A DNA stretch of 64,000 nt from Isochrysis galbana (Eukaryota; Haptophyta; Isochrysidales; Isochrysidaceae), in the NCBI GenBank assembly GCA_018136815.1, contig CM030943.1:1045975-1109974 (forward strand). Direction: 5' to 3'. Numbering within the stretch: position 1 is the stretch's first letter; the number at the start of each line of letters is the position of its first letter. The notes below the pieces were generated by a model that was given only the letters and a program-made list of their open reading frames with translations, ran no database searches and was not told the origin of the DNA. The position numbers were made by a program, and so were the translations under genes. This document shows positions 25,605-35,203 of this stretch, one piece after another.

Positions 25605-25865
25605 CAACTAAGTTTATACTTAGTTCGCCCATGGGGGGGCACGAGCCCCCCTCTCTCTCCACTCCTCCCCTGCCATGGGGGAGGAACCACCCACTAACCT
25701 GGCACGCCTGATGGCTTGCCAGGAGCACACAGCTCTGCTGACCCATTCTTCTCCCCACAGGCCCGCCTGACTCGCCCGCCCTGGCCCGTCGTGGCCTGCC
25801 CATCTCTCTGACCAGCCCCTCCTCCCCCTGGCCCCCCCTATCAGGACCCCCCAGCCAGCTCCTGT
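25605..25865 (+). mobile_element. Type B short repeat, 3'-incomplete
   Basis: Starts with CAACTAAGTTTATACTTAG (25605-25625) and ATGGGGGGGCACGAGCCCCC, followed by the shared body. It stops near 25865 without the 3' block of the full-length copy. Confidence 0.75.
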
Positions 25866-26694
25866 AGTCGAGGAAGCTTACGATGTAATACGGAGTAAAC
25901 AGGGAAACACCTCTTGAAGGGCGACCCGCATATTGGGAAACGAGGGGTACCAAATGAAGGCAAACGACCTCTCGTTGATGACCTCGCCCGCGTCCGCGTC
26001 CCACCCGCCGCGCACCCGCCACCTGGCCGCTCGTGAGCTAGGGATGCGGCGCCTGTGGTTGTGTGGACGTTGCTCAACTGCATGCATTTGGGATTTGATT
26101 CCCGCCCGAGGTCGTATGCCTTCGTTTGGTAGAGCGAGAGCGAGAGCGAGAGAGAGAGCGAGAGAGAGAGAGGAGGAGCAGGGACCAGCGAGGAAGCGAC
26201 TGGGCAGCGAGACCAGGGGCGGCCGAGAGCAAGACCGGAGCGAGAAAGGGCTGTCAGAAGGTGTCGATTCGGGTTCAGCTTCCCAAGTAAAGATTGAAAA
26301 CAAAAGGCCGCTTATCGATTCGGGTTCAGCTCCCGTAAAGATTGAAACCACAAGGCCCAGCAACATCAACTACAAAAAAGCTCGGCCATGAAGGCATCCG
26401 CACTTCAAATGAAGGGAGGAGTGCCGAGCCAAGGCGACGCCGTATGTGGTGCTGCTCGGCCTCTCCTTCGGGGTGCTCGCGGGGGGGCTCATGGTAGGGT
26501 GAGACTGCGAAGAAACCGGAGGGAAAGGGGACCAAATGAAGGCAAGCCGCCTCACGGGGGGATTGCGTGGGAGACTCACACAAGCGAACAAGGAGAGAAG
26601 GGGGGAGATCACGGCTCGACTCACGCGGCCCTCGCTCCCTCCGCATCCCAATATAAGTTCTAGGGTGCACACCACGCAAAACCACCCGTGACAA
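25866..26694. other. Spacer with GA run and tandem repeat
   Basis: Holds an AG-rich run (26135-26172). A unit of about 50 bases starts TCGATTCGGGTTCAGCT and occurs twice (26265-26360). The motif ACCAAATGAAGGCAA occurs at about 25949 and 26529. No supported gene. Confidence 0.5.
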
Positions 26695-26785
26695 TGACTT
26701 CTTTATTATTTGAAATCAATCCGCGCGGCCGACCCCCTTGTCCCGTGACAAGCAGCGACCCGTCTGCAACAATTGGACCCATATG
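26695..26785 (-). repeat. Repeat D, minus copy
   Basis: Inverted homologue of 24827-24935. Confidence 0.6.
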
Positions 26786-26874
26786 CGTTTGCATCTAGGG
26801 ACACATTTTTGGGGGTGGTGAATGTTTGGGGTAGAATTGTATAAGGTGTAGAAAATGGCAATGGGGGGGGGGTA

Positions 26875-27524
26875 AAAAAAAGGGAACCTCAAGTTGCACC
26901 CTCTAATGTCGGTTTGAGTGATGCGGAGGGTGGTGAGTGATGTCGCCGTAGCGCTCTTTGAATTGCTGTGCGCAGTCCTCGTTCACGGCGATGTGCCATG
27001 GCCCGCGGATGGACCGGGCCCAGAAGTTCGGCTCCGGGTCGACTCCTTCGAGCTCCAAGAGGAGCTCTACAATCGCAATCGCGGCGTAGACGGTGGCGTC
27101 TTGGAAGGTGTGGTCGCCCTCCTGGTGGAAGGACAAGTCGTAGCCGGTTGCGTCCGACTCCGTGTAATCGTGTAGCCTTGCTCCTCATCTGAGGGCGGCT
27201 CCTGAATGGCAGGGGCGAGGCCTCTGCCATAAGGCATGCCTGGTAGTTGAGTGATTCGTCTGAAGTGGTGCTGACTCTCTGTCCTCCATAGCTTGTGGCC
27301 CACCATGAGGTGGCCAGCATGGCTGGTGTGGCTGGTGTGGCCGGGGCCACGGGCTGTGCGGCGCGACCGGGGTCGCGCTCACATGCTCGGCCTCTGCGGG
27401 CGGACGCGGTCGCTTCGGCAGCGACAGCTCCATGGGTGCTGTGGGGGCGCCCGCGGCGGGGGACCCGAAGGAGAGGTAGGGAGCGGCGGCGCGCTGCCCA
27501 TGGCGACCAACTTTAAAGTTAGTT
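26875..27524 (-). mobile_element. Type A repeat with 5' hairpin
   Basis: Read on minus it starts with a palindrome variant (AACTAACTTTAAAGTTGG, 27507-27524), then ATG and the GC-rich leader shared with 31742, 48142 and 60676. It ends GGTGCAACTTGAGGTTCCC plus a T run, as does the copy at 60335. A short frame (26903-27170) reads plausible protein (GDHTFQDATVYAAIAIVELL) of unknown identity. Confidence 0.75.
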
Positions 27525-27735
27525 AAGCGTGTGCGGTAAGAATATTACAGAGTTAAAAGTTCAAACTCGGAACGGAACAGATGTTGATGTACGATGAAGA
27601 AAGAAGGGTCTCTAAAGGCAAACAAAAGATCTTGCCTCCCGCATCCTCCTCCCGCTAACCAACGGGAGGCCCCCTCACCCTCCCCTCTCACGGAGGAAGG
27701 AACGATAGGGGACCTGATACGCGTGTAAAAGGGGT

Positions 27736-29183
27736 TCATGGGTGTATCGATGAATTAATGTGCGCCTGGAGAGCCTTATGTGTGCGTCTGCCGTGAAACT
27801 GCTCCGGTAGACGCTTGGACACCACCATGTAGTCATGGTATGCTCCCGCGCTGTGCAAGTCACTCATCCCGCCGGCACATAAGGCCGGAGCCGGTGGAGA
27901 CGAGGCATGCACCTCACAAAAGTCCGGTATTCGGACTTCGTACGGCGCCGTGATATCCGTTGTGCTCAGCTTGTGTGACACATCAGGACGACCGAGCCCC
28001 ATGCCTGTCGACCTCATTGAATCAACAAACCCTCGTTCACCGGAGAGGAGCCCGGTGGCTCCTCTTGCGTCGTTCCTGTTCGGCAAGGTGATGTCCGTTG
28101 ATGCTCGAGGGTAAGGCCCATTCCCATATCGCGGCCCAGACTGATGATCCACCAGGAGCGGGTCGAAAAAGTCCGAAGTCGAGGGATTTGTGTTCTCAGT
28201 AGTTGGATTCTGCGTGTGACAAACAGGGCAAGAGGAGAACAGGATTGCTCGACAAGTGCCCTAAGAACTTGCACCCCCATGGAAGCTCAACTCTGAACCG
28301 GATACCGTGCCTTGAGCTCTAGCCACAAAGGAGGGGCGACCTCAACGCAGTGATGACAGCATCTATCACTCCTCAGAAAGTAGGGCCTGCTATCGCCTAC
28401 CTGCAGGTGTGGACGGGTCAGATCTGTGTGATTCAGTGGAAAGCGGTCGATTTGAGAGCCACTGTTTGCGCCCTTGCCTGGACTCTTACGTGGACTGTGC
28501 TGGTGTAGCATTGGGTCAAAAAAGTCGCCCCCTGCGGGGCGCCCAGGATAATCGATTGCTTCTAGCGCCGGATTCTGAAGCTCGGGCCGTGTGACATCTG
28601 TGGTGCCCAGCCGAACTCCGCCACGTTTCAGCCTCTCGGCCGGTGTCTGTTCAACAAGTTCCCCACCCACGAAATGCGTCTGGACCCCACGGATCCGAGG
28701 TGATTGCGCGGCGCGGCGAGGCGATGTGCCTGGCTGAGAGGCCCAACCGCAGTAGAAAGGTCCTTCTGACGGGCCTGGAGCCAGCCGCCCAGCACTCGGC
28801 TGCGCAGACGCACCAAACTCGTGTGGCGACCCCGACGGATATATGTGGTTGAAGAGCTCGTGCTGTCCTCGCGTACGGAATGCACATGCGGGGTGTGAAT
28901 CCTTGCTTGCAACAGCTGGGACTGCGAATTGTTGATGGAACGTCACCTCGGTATATCGCCTTGGGCTGGGGACAACAGGTGGAGAGGCCTGCGGCAGCGC
29001 GGGCACGAGCTCAGCGCCCGCCAGCTGCGGAGCGAGCTTCTTGAGCTGGAAGTCGTGGTAGGCGTGGTCAGCGGAGGAGGCGCAGACCGGCCTGCTCACT
29101 CGCCCCGCCGCGCCCCACCGCAGGCTCTCCTGCTCGTGCGAGCCTTGTGCCGACGGAAGCGGCCGACCGTTTCGTGCCGCCAT
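27736..29183 (-). CDS. Repeat-motif protein with TDxTxP units, two exons
   Basis: Exons are 29183-28401 and 28209-27736, joined in phase by a GT-AG intron, giving about 418 residues. The chosen start is the first true ATG (MAARNGRPL); the upstream frame has only a TTG. The protein has no catalytic motif. It carries recurrent units: TTDVTRP, HTDLTRP, STDITLP and TTDITAP, the middle ones preceded by DFFDPMLHQHS or DFFDPLLVDHQ. The intron lies between two such units. The unit spacing, together with many Pro, Arg and Gly residues, resembles microtubule-associated or axonemal repeat proteins. That is inference only; the family is not recognised. The splice restoring DFFDP continuity between units is the main support for the model. 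Confidence 0.65.
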
Positions 29184-29339
29184 CGCGCAGCGAGCCTCCG
29201 TAGAAGTTACAAAGAGGAGGCGAGGGGGAGAGGCCAAGTGTGCTAGTGTGGCAGGCTGCGGGCACAGGCCCTCTTTCTCCAGTGGTCAGAGCGCGCGCGC
29301 CATGGCGGCAGGCGCAGGGGAAGAACTGGCGCAGGCCGA

Positions 29340-30780
29340 TCACGCCTCGCTCGCGGAGCGCAGGATGGGCTGGCCTTCCTGGGGGGCTAGCTCGTGCTCC
29401 TCCGGAGCGGGGGGAGAAGGCGTCGCTTTTTTTCTCAGAAGATCAATATAGTTGGTATTGGCTTCCGCCATTCTTGATCTGGCCCATTCCGCTATCTTTT
29501 CCCACGACTTAAAAAAGGGGCCCATCGATATATAATTCCCTCTATGGCGAATCCAACGCTCTCCGTTTGGAAGGTATGCCGCGCATTCTTCCGTGGTATA
29601 AATATCCCCCGTGTCCGGGTTAATAGTGTTATGAACAATAACCGTCTGTAGAGACTCCCATTTAGCCCTATGCGAATGATGTAACGCTGGAGCTTTATGA
29701 AAATAGTTCTGCCATATTGGAGAGCCCTGGGCCCCTTCCCGCGTGTTGGTTTCCCTGAGGAGCTTTACCCGCCTAAAGTTTTCGAGTGCTTGCTTCCAAA
29801 AAGCCGGAAGTGTGCTGTTTCCGCGAATGCTTGCCGAAAGGCTTCGCGAGTCGATCTTCGAGAAGACCGCCGCTCTCCCCAATGGGGTGCGACTGAACCA
29901 TTGTGTCGTATTCCATACGATGACAGACTTTTACTTCTAACCATCGCCCTTTTATTTCAAGGACTCGAAGGAGTTTGCTAGAATTTGCGTGTCGTCCGCA
30001 AATTGCGAAAGTCTTAATTCCCTAAGTCCTATCGTGATTCCCTTCATTTCGGGGTCGGCGTTGACTAAACGCGTTAGGCCTTCGGCCACTAAGAGAAATG
30101 CCAGAGGCGATAGCGGGCACCCTTGGGGCATGCCACAGTGTATCGTGAATGGATTGCTCCGTCTACCGTTAGCCTTGATCCATCGGGTCGGGAGTGAATC
30201 AACGTTTGTTAATAGCGCTAGCCATCTAGAGTACCCGGGGCCGAAGCCCAAAGCTTGTATCGCTTTATGATAATAGTCCCAGCTGACTCTATCGAAGGCT
30301 TTTTCCCAGTCTATCGCCAGGGCTAGGGCTTCCTCATCCGTCATCCGTATCATCTAGATAAGCTTGCACTAACTTCAACAGATGGGTGGCTTCGCCTATC
30401 ATCCGCCTAGGCACGAACCCCACTTGTTCCTTAGAGATAATCGTGTGTATCGTCTTTTTGAGTCTGTTGGCTAGGACTTTCGCGAGGATTTGTAATCCGT
30501 TTGGAGCAATGTGATAGGCCTGTAGTTCCTCGGGTCTCTAGCGTCCCCGTTCTTATAGAGCAGCGCTATGTCTCCCGAGCACGTGTCCTCCGGTAGAGCC
30601 CCTACCCGGTATGCTTCTTGGAACATTTCCTTCAAACGCGGTGCTACGAGCTCCTCGAAGCTTTGGTAGAACTCCATCGGTATGCCATCTGGCCCCGTGG
30701 ACTTGCCTTTAGCCATTTGTCGTATCGCATCCTTGGATAGGCGGGGCGATAGAGACAAAGACTTTAAGCACAAGGTCGGG
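29340..30780 (-). pseudogene. Degenerate L1-like LINE ORF2
   Basis: Minus-strand blocks, in order: KGKSTGPDGIPMEFYQSF and RDPRNYRPITLLQTDYK (30770-30480), a frameshift, LAIDWEKAFDRVSW, MPQGCPLSPLAFLLVAEG and the catalytic FADDT (30350-29960), then a C-terminal region with PLPTFWK-like sequence (29880-29340). The order and the FADD box mark an L1-clade reverse transcriptase. Frameshifts and a break after FADDTQILANSFESLK show it is dead. Its C-terminal part is homologous to the open frame at 45980-48142. Confidence 0.85.
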
Positions 30781-30782
30781 GG

Positions 30783-31130
30783 CTCCTGGAGGCCAGCTCA
30801 GGGGGCAGAGGAGGCTGGGGCTGGGTCCTGGCCTCCCCTGCCTCTCCCTCGCTGGCGCTCGTGAGCCTCTGGGGCCCCCACGCTGCACCTGTCTGCCTGT
30901 CGACCAGGGGCGGGGAGGGGGGGTTGGAGCAATGGGCTGGTCACGAGGGGCCAGGATGGGCGAATGGGGCGAGCGTGTGGGGAAGGGAGTGGGTCAGTAG
31001 GGCAGTGGGCTCCTGGCAAGCCATCAGGCATGCCAGGAGGATGGGTGGTTCATCCCCCATGGCAGGGGAGGAGTGGAGAGAGGGGGGGGCACGTGCCCCC
31101 CCATGGGTCAACCAAGTATAAACTTAGTTG
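30783..31130 (-). mobile_element. Type B short repeat, minus
   Basis: The 5' hairpin is at 31111-31130, followed on minus by ATGGGGGGGCACGTGCCCCC and the shared body. It abuts the LINE remnant at about 30780. Confidence 0.75.
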
Positions 31131-31228
31131 CTCTTGGTGGAAGGAGGTCGAGGTTCGCGTCTGTGTCCATAGTCTCTTGTTCATCATCCGATTGAGGTTC
31201 CTGTGCGGGGTGCGGCGCGTCGGGTATC

Positions 31229-31761
31229 AGTACGCGCGTGGCAAGCTGTTGATGGGGAGGTGTAGCTGTTTGTATGCGCTCTCGATCGACCGCCCCCTGG
31301 GGGGGTCTTTCGTGTGCTGTCTGTGGTTGGGGTGGGAGTGTTGCTGCAGCCTACTTTGGTACGTATCTGTTGTCATGTGGTGTTTGTGCCCAAAAGGGCC
31401 ACCCGGTCTCGGGTCGCGCCGCCGAGGCGGCGCGACCGTCGCCAGGGCCAGTGCGGCCTCTGCCATGAGGCATGCCGGATGGATTGTGCTGGCTTTCGAG
31501 TTGGCTTGAGTGTGGTGTGGTCTGCAGCCTGCTGCCCTCCATGGGGAGGGGGCAGCATGGCTGCTGTGTCTGGTGTGGCCGGGGCCACGGGCCGTGTGGC
31601 GCGATAGGAGTCGCGCGCACCTGATCGGCCTCTGCTGGTGGACGCGGTCGCTTCGCCTGCGACTGCTCCATGGGCACTGGTTGGGCTCCCGCGGCGGGGG
31701 GCCCGAAGGAGAGGAGGGGAGCGCCGGCGCGCTCCATGGCGACCAAGTATAAACTTAGTTG
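31229..31761 (-). mobile_element. Type A repeat, minus
   Basis: The 5' palindrome is at 31742-31761. The leader frame MERAGAPLLSFGPPA starts right after it. The copy shares the inverted GGTCGCGCCGCCGAGGCGGC segment with 47800-47850, so it includes more of the LINE-type leader than the copy at 60335. Confidence 0.7.
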
Positions 31762-31999
31762 ACCCAGTAGGCTTTAGAGAGGAGTAGCTTTGGCTGTAGT
31801 AGAATATCCGGAACAAATGAGTACCCGCTGCGAGGCGGCCTTTTTGTAGTAAAATTGCCCTCACTGCGGGGGGCTCTCCGTCCGAACATACAACATACGA
31901 AGAGAGGGGGCGATGAGGAGAGAGAGGGAGAGAAATCCGTTTCCTCGGCGCTTGCGGCTGCGCAGAAGGAGGAGGAGAGTCTGCTTGCTGGCGGCGGCG

Positions 32000-33458
32000 A
32001 TGGAGCAGCTGCCCAGCCCAAGCGTGCTCAAGGCGAAGAAGATGCTGCTCGACCCGTACGCGAGCATCGCGCTCGCAGACTCTGAGCAGAACAACCAGCG
32101 CGTCCAGCTGGAGTTGGAGAAGGTGAGGTTGAGGGGGGGCAGACGTATGAGCGGCGCGGACTGCCCTTGCCTGCCTGCTGCTAGAGCAAAGCGAGGCGCT
32201 GTGTGGTGGCGCGCGGCAGCGCAGGCAGACTCCCGTCGAGCTCCACCCTCAGAAGAAGATGGTTACCACCTCTTTCTGCTCGCCCCCCCCCCGCCCCTGC
32301 TCACCTGGTCGGTGCCTGACGCTGCTGCCCCCTCCCCCCCCTCTTTCTGTGACTTGCCAAGAGCACCCTTCCCGCCCTACGCAGGAGCGAGCACGGAAGG
32401 CTGAGGTGCGCCGGGCACTCGACGAGCAAATTCGGCTGAAGAAGACACTTGAGATGAAGGAGAAGGCCAAGGATAGTATCTGGTTTGAACAGGAGCAGGC
32501 TCGCCTCAAGGTGTGGGAAGTGGAGGAAGCAAAGAAGGCCGCAGAGGTGGCTGAGCGTGAGCAGCGGATTCTGGCCCAGCGTCGTCAACAACTTGTCGAG
32601 CGTGAGGCGATCAAACATCGTGAACTGGCGGAAAAGCGCGCATTCGAAACCGAGCTTCTGCGTGGGATTCAGCGCGACATGGTGAAGGAGCGAGAGGTCG
32701 AGGTTGCACGCAAGAGGGCCGAGGTGAAGAACATGGAGATGGTAATACAGCAGAATGAGAAGAACAAACTCATCGCTCTCGAGCTCAAAGAAAAGGAGGC
32801 GGAGTACATCCGTCAGATTGAGAAGGAGGCCAAGGATGTTGCCGAGCGCAAGGCTGCTCAGCGCCTGCAGCAGGAGAAAGAGCGTCTCGCGAAAGTGAGG
32901 AACGGGCGAGGTTCGCAGGGTGGTGAGACCATGCAGGAACGCATCGAGCGGCTAAAGCGAGAAGATGAGGCGCGTGCCGACGCTCGAATCGCAAAGGATA
33001 AAGCGGACGCTCTAGCCAAAATTGAAGCCGAGAAGCGATGGCGTGAGCAGCTCAAACGGGACACGCTGGACGTGCTTGCGGTACAGGTGAGCTTTTGCCG
33101 CTCGCTTGTAACCTCACTCCTTTCTAGATGAGGGGGCCAATGCGGTGTGAACATCTCGATCACCTCACGCAACCGACTTCTCTTCCCCTGAAATCAGGTT
33201 AAGGAGAAGGAACTGCGAAAGCAGGCGGACTTGAAGTACAGGGAGACGCTCGTAAATCTGAGCAAGGAGGAGACGCTGAAAGCAGAGAAGATGGAACGCA
33301 TGCGCAAGGAGAAGATCAAGGAAAAGAACATGGCGTACGCAGACGAGCTGAAGGCACAGATCAGGATGCAACAAGAGCGTAAGCTGATGGAGCCGTTCTT
33401 GATGACGAAAGCTGAGCGCGAAATGAATGCATCGCTCCTTCGTCGAGTCCCCTCGTGA
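32000..33458 (+). CDS. TPH-type coiled-coil protein, three exons
   Basis: Exons are 32000-32122, 32385-33086 and 33198-33458. All phases are 0 and the splice sites are GT-AG, giving 361 residues. After a short N-terminus (MEQLPSPSVLKAKKMLLDP) almost the whole protein is a charged Glu/Lys/Arg/Ala heptad coiled coil of the trichohyalin-plectin-homology style. It ends FLMTKAEREMNASLLRRVPS. Proteins with this build (for example the CFAP45/CFAP53/MNS1 group) are usually microtubule-associated proteins of cilia. Membership in a specific family cannot be fixed by eye. A beta-tubulin gene lies 7 kb downstream, but there is no operon-like linkage. The stop codon is only 45 bases before the assembly gap. 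Confidence 0.75.
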
Positions 33459-33503
33459 GGTCACGGATGTCTTGTTGATGGTCAACTTTCGTTCATATTG
33501 GCA

Positions 33504-33603
33504 NNNNNNNNNNNNNNNNNNNNNNNNNNNNNNNNNNNNNNNNNNNNNNNNNNNNNNNNNNNNNNNNNNNNNNNNNNNNNNNNNNNNNNNNNNNNNNNNN
33601 NNN
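33504..33603. other. Assembly gap, 100 N
   Basis: Exactly 100 undetermined bases, a scaffold gap. It is followed directly by a type B repeat, so the break probably arose in repeat sequence. Confidence 0.99.
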
Positions 33604-34020
33604 ATGGGGGAGGAACCACCCATCCTCCTGGCATGCCTGATGGCTCGCCAGGAGGCCACTGCCCTACTGACCCACTCCCTTCCCCACAGGCTCGCCCCAT
33701 TCGCCCATCCTGGCCCCTCGTGGCCAGCCCATTGCTCCAACCCCCCCTCCCCCCTTGGTCGACAGGCAAACAGGTGCAGACTGGGGGCCCCAGAGGCTCG
33801 GGAGCGCCAGCGAGGGAGAGGCAGGGGAGGCCAGGGCCCAGCCCCAGCCTCCTCTGCCCCCTGAGCTGGCCTCCTGGAGCCTCCAGGGGCCGCCAGAGGG
33901 CAGCTGGAGGCCTGCCGCAGGCGCGCCATCGCGCGTGCCGCAGGAGAGAGGAGAGGGGAGAGAGAGCGCGGAAAAGGGGGTGGGCGCGAGCGAGAGCGAA
34001 GTTAAAAGCCCTGTTTGACC
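33604..34020 (+). mobile_element. Type B short repeat after gap
   Basis: Body shared with the other type B copies from ATGGGGGAGGAACCACCC onward. The 5' end lies in the gap. Confidence 0.7.
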
Positions 34021-34625
34021 GTTTGACCTTTGACCGCCCTAAGATCGAGCGATGCGAGCGTTCGGATCGACTCGCGGGGGTACCATGTTCGAATAGAGCG
34101 CGTGGGACAGCGATGGGCAGGCCCATACCGAGTAGCGAGACGAGGGCTAGATGTAGCATGGTCTTAGCGACGCAAAGAGGGGACGAACGAGATCGGAGGA
34201 CACCTAATTAAGCGTACAGCGTACACCAAGGCACATGGGGACTATGAGCCCCTTCTAATACAAAACTCCAGACAATTTTTGCTGTCTTTCTGGACCTCAC
34301 CCGCTGTCTTTCACATCGAGGACCGGGCTGGTGACCAAGAACGCAAGAACGGTCCCGCAGCGCGCTCGGCTCCTCCGGCCCTCCCCCCTCCCCCCTCCCC
34401 TTTTCTTTTCTCTCCGGCCTCGTCCGGCGAGGTGCACCTCCGCGAGAGTGATTGGGGGATTCCCTTTCTCCCTTTCTCTCTCGCTTTTGTTCTCTCCTCT
34501 CTCCTCTCCCTCCCGGTGGACCCGCCGACCCTTCCATTTTGTAAAAGGGAAAGAAGTCCAGACGGCAGGGAGGGGGCGATGGACAGTGCCGCGTGTGCCC
34601 CCCCCCCCCCCCCCCCGTCGTCTCT

Positions 34626-34659
<34 letters not shown>

Positions 34660-35203
34660 CTCTCTCTCTCTCACACACACACACACAAATACACACTCTC
34701 ACTCTCCTCGCTCTCTCTCTCCCTCTCCCTCTGGCTCTCTCCCTCTGCCTCTCCCCCTCTTCTCCCTCTCAGAATCTCGGCCTCTGCCTCCCCGCGCAGA
34801 GAGAAGACGGAAGCGGAAACGAGCTGTGGGGAAGCAAGACCGGGAGGGGGGGGGGGGAGGGGGGGGAGACGTGGAGGTGAGATGGATGGAGACGAGGAAA
34901 GTAAAGTTCTGCCTACGGTGGGCGAGAGAAAGGCAGTCTCGACCTCCCGCCAGGGGCGGGGGGCGGGGGGGGGGGGGGGCGGGGCGGAGGGCCGGGGGCG
35001 GGGGCCGGGAGTAGGGGGCGGTGTTGGGGGAGGGGGGGGGGAAGTAGCGGAGCTCTATCTCGTGGTTTCTTAGCACTTCCTCTCTCCGGCCAAGGGTGTC
35101 CTCCCGCCATCTCTCTCTCCCTCTCTCTTCCCTCCTCTCGCTCCCCTCCCCCCCCAGCCTCCCCGCCCCTCGCCTCCCCCTCTGCCTTCCCCGTGCCGGC
35201 CCC
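34021..35203. other. Spacer with CT, CA and G runs
   Basis: Includes CT and CA runs at 34621-34690 and G-rich DNA at 34846-35045. No gene seen. It is probably upstream DNA of the gene at 35204. Confidence 0.5.

Noticed and set aside
26903-27136. Separate gene for the readable frame in the type A repeat
   Set aside because: It lies inside a repeat copy with frameshifts before it; kept as part of the mobile element only.
33427-34211. Open frames spanning the N gap
   Set aside because: The gap is translated as unknown residues; the remainder is type B repeat.
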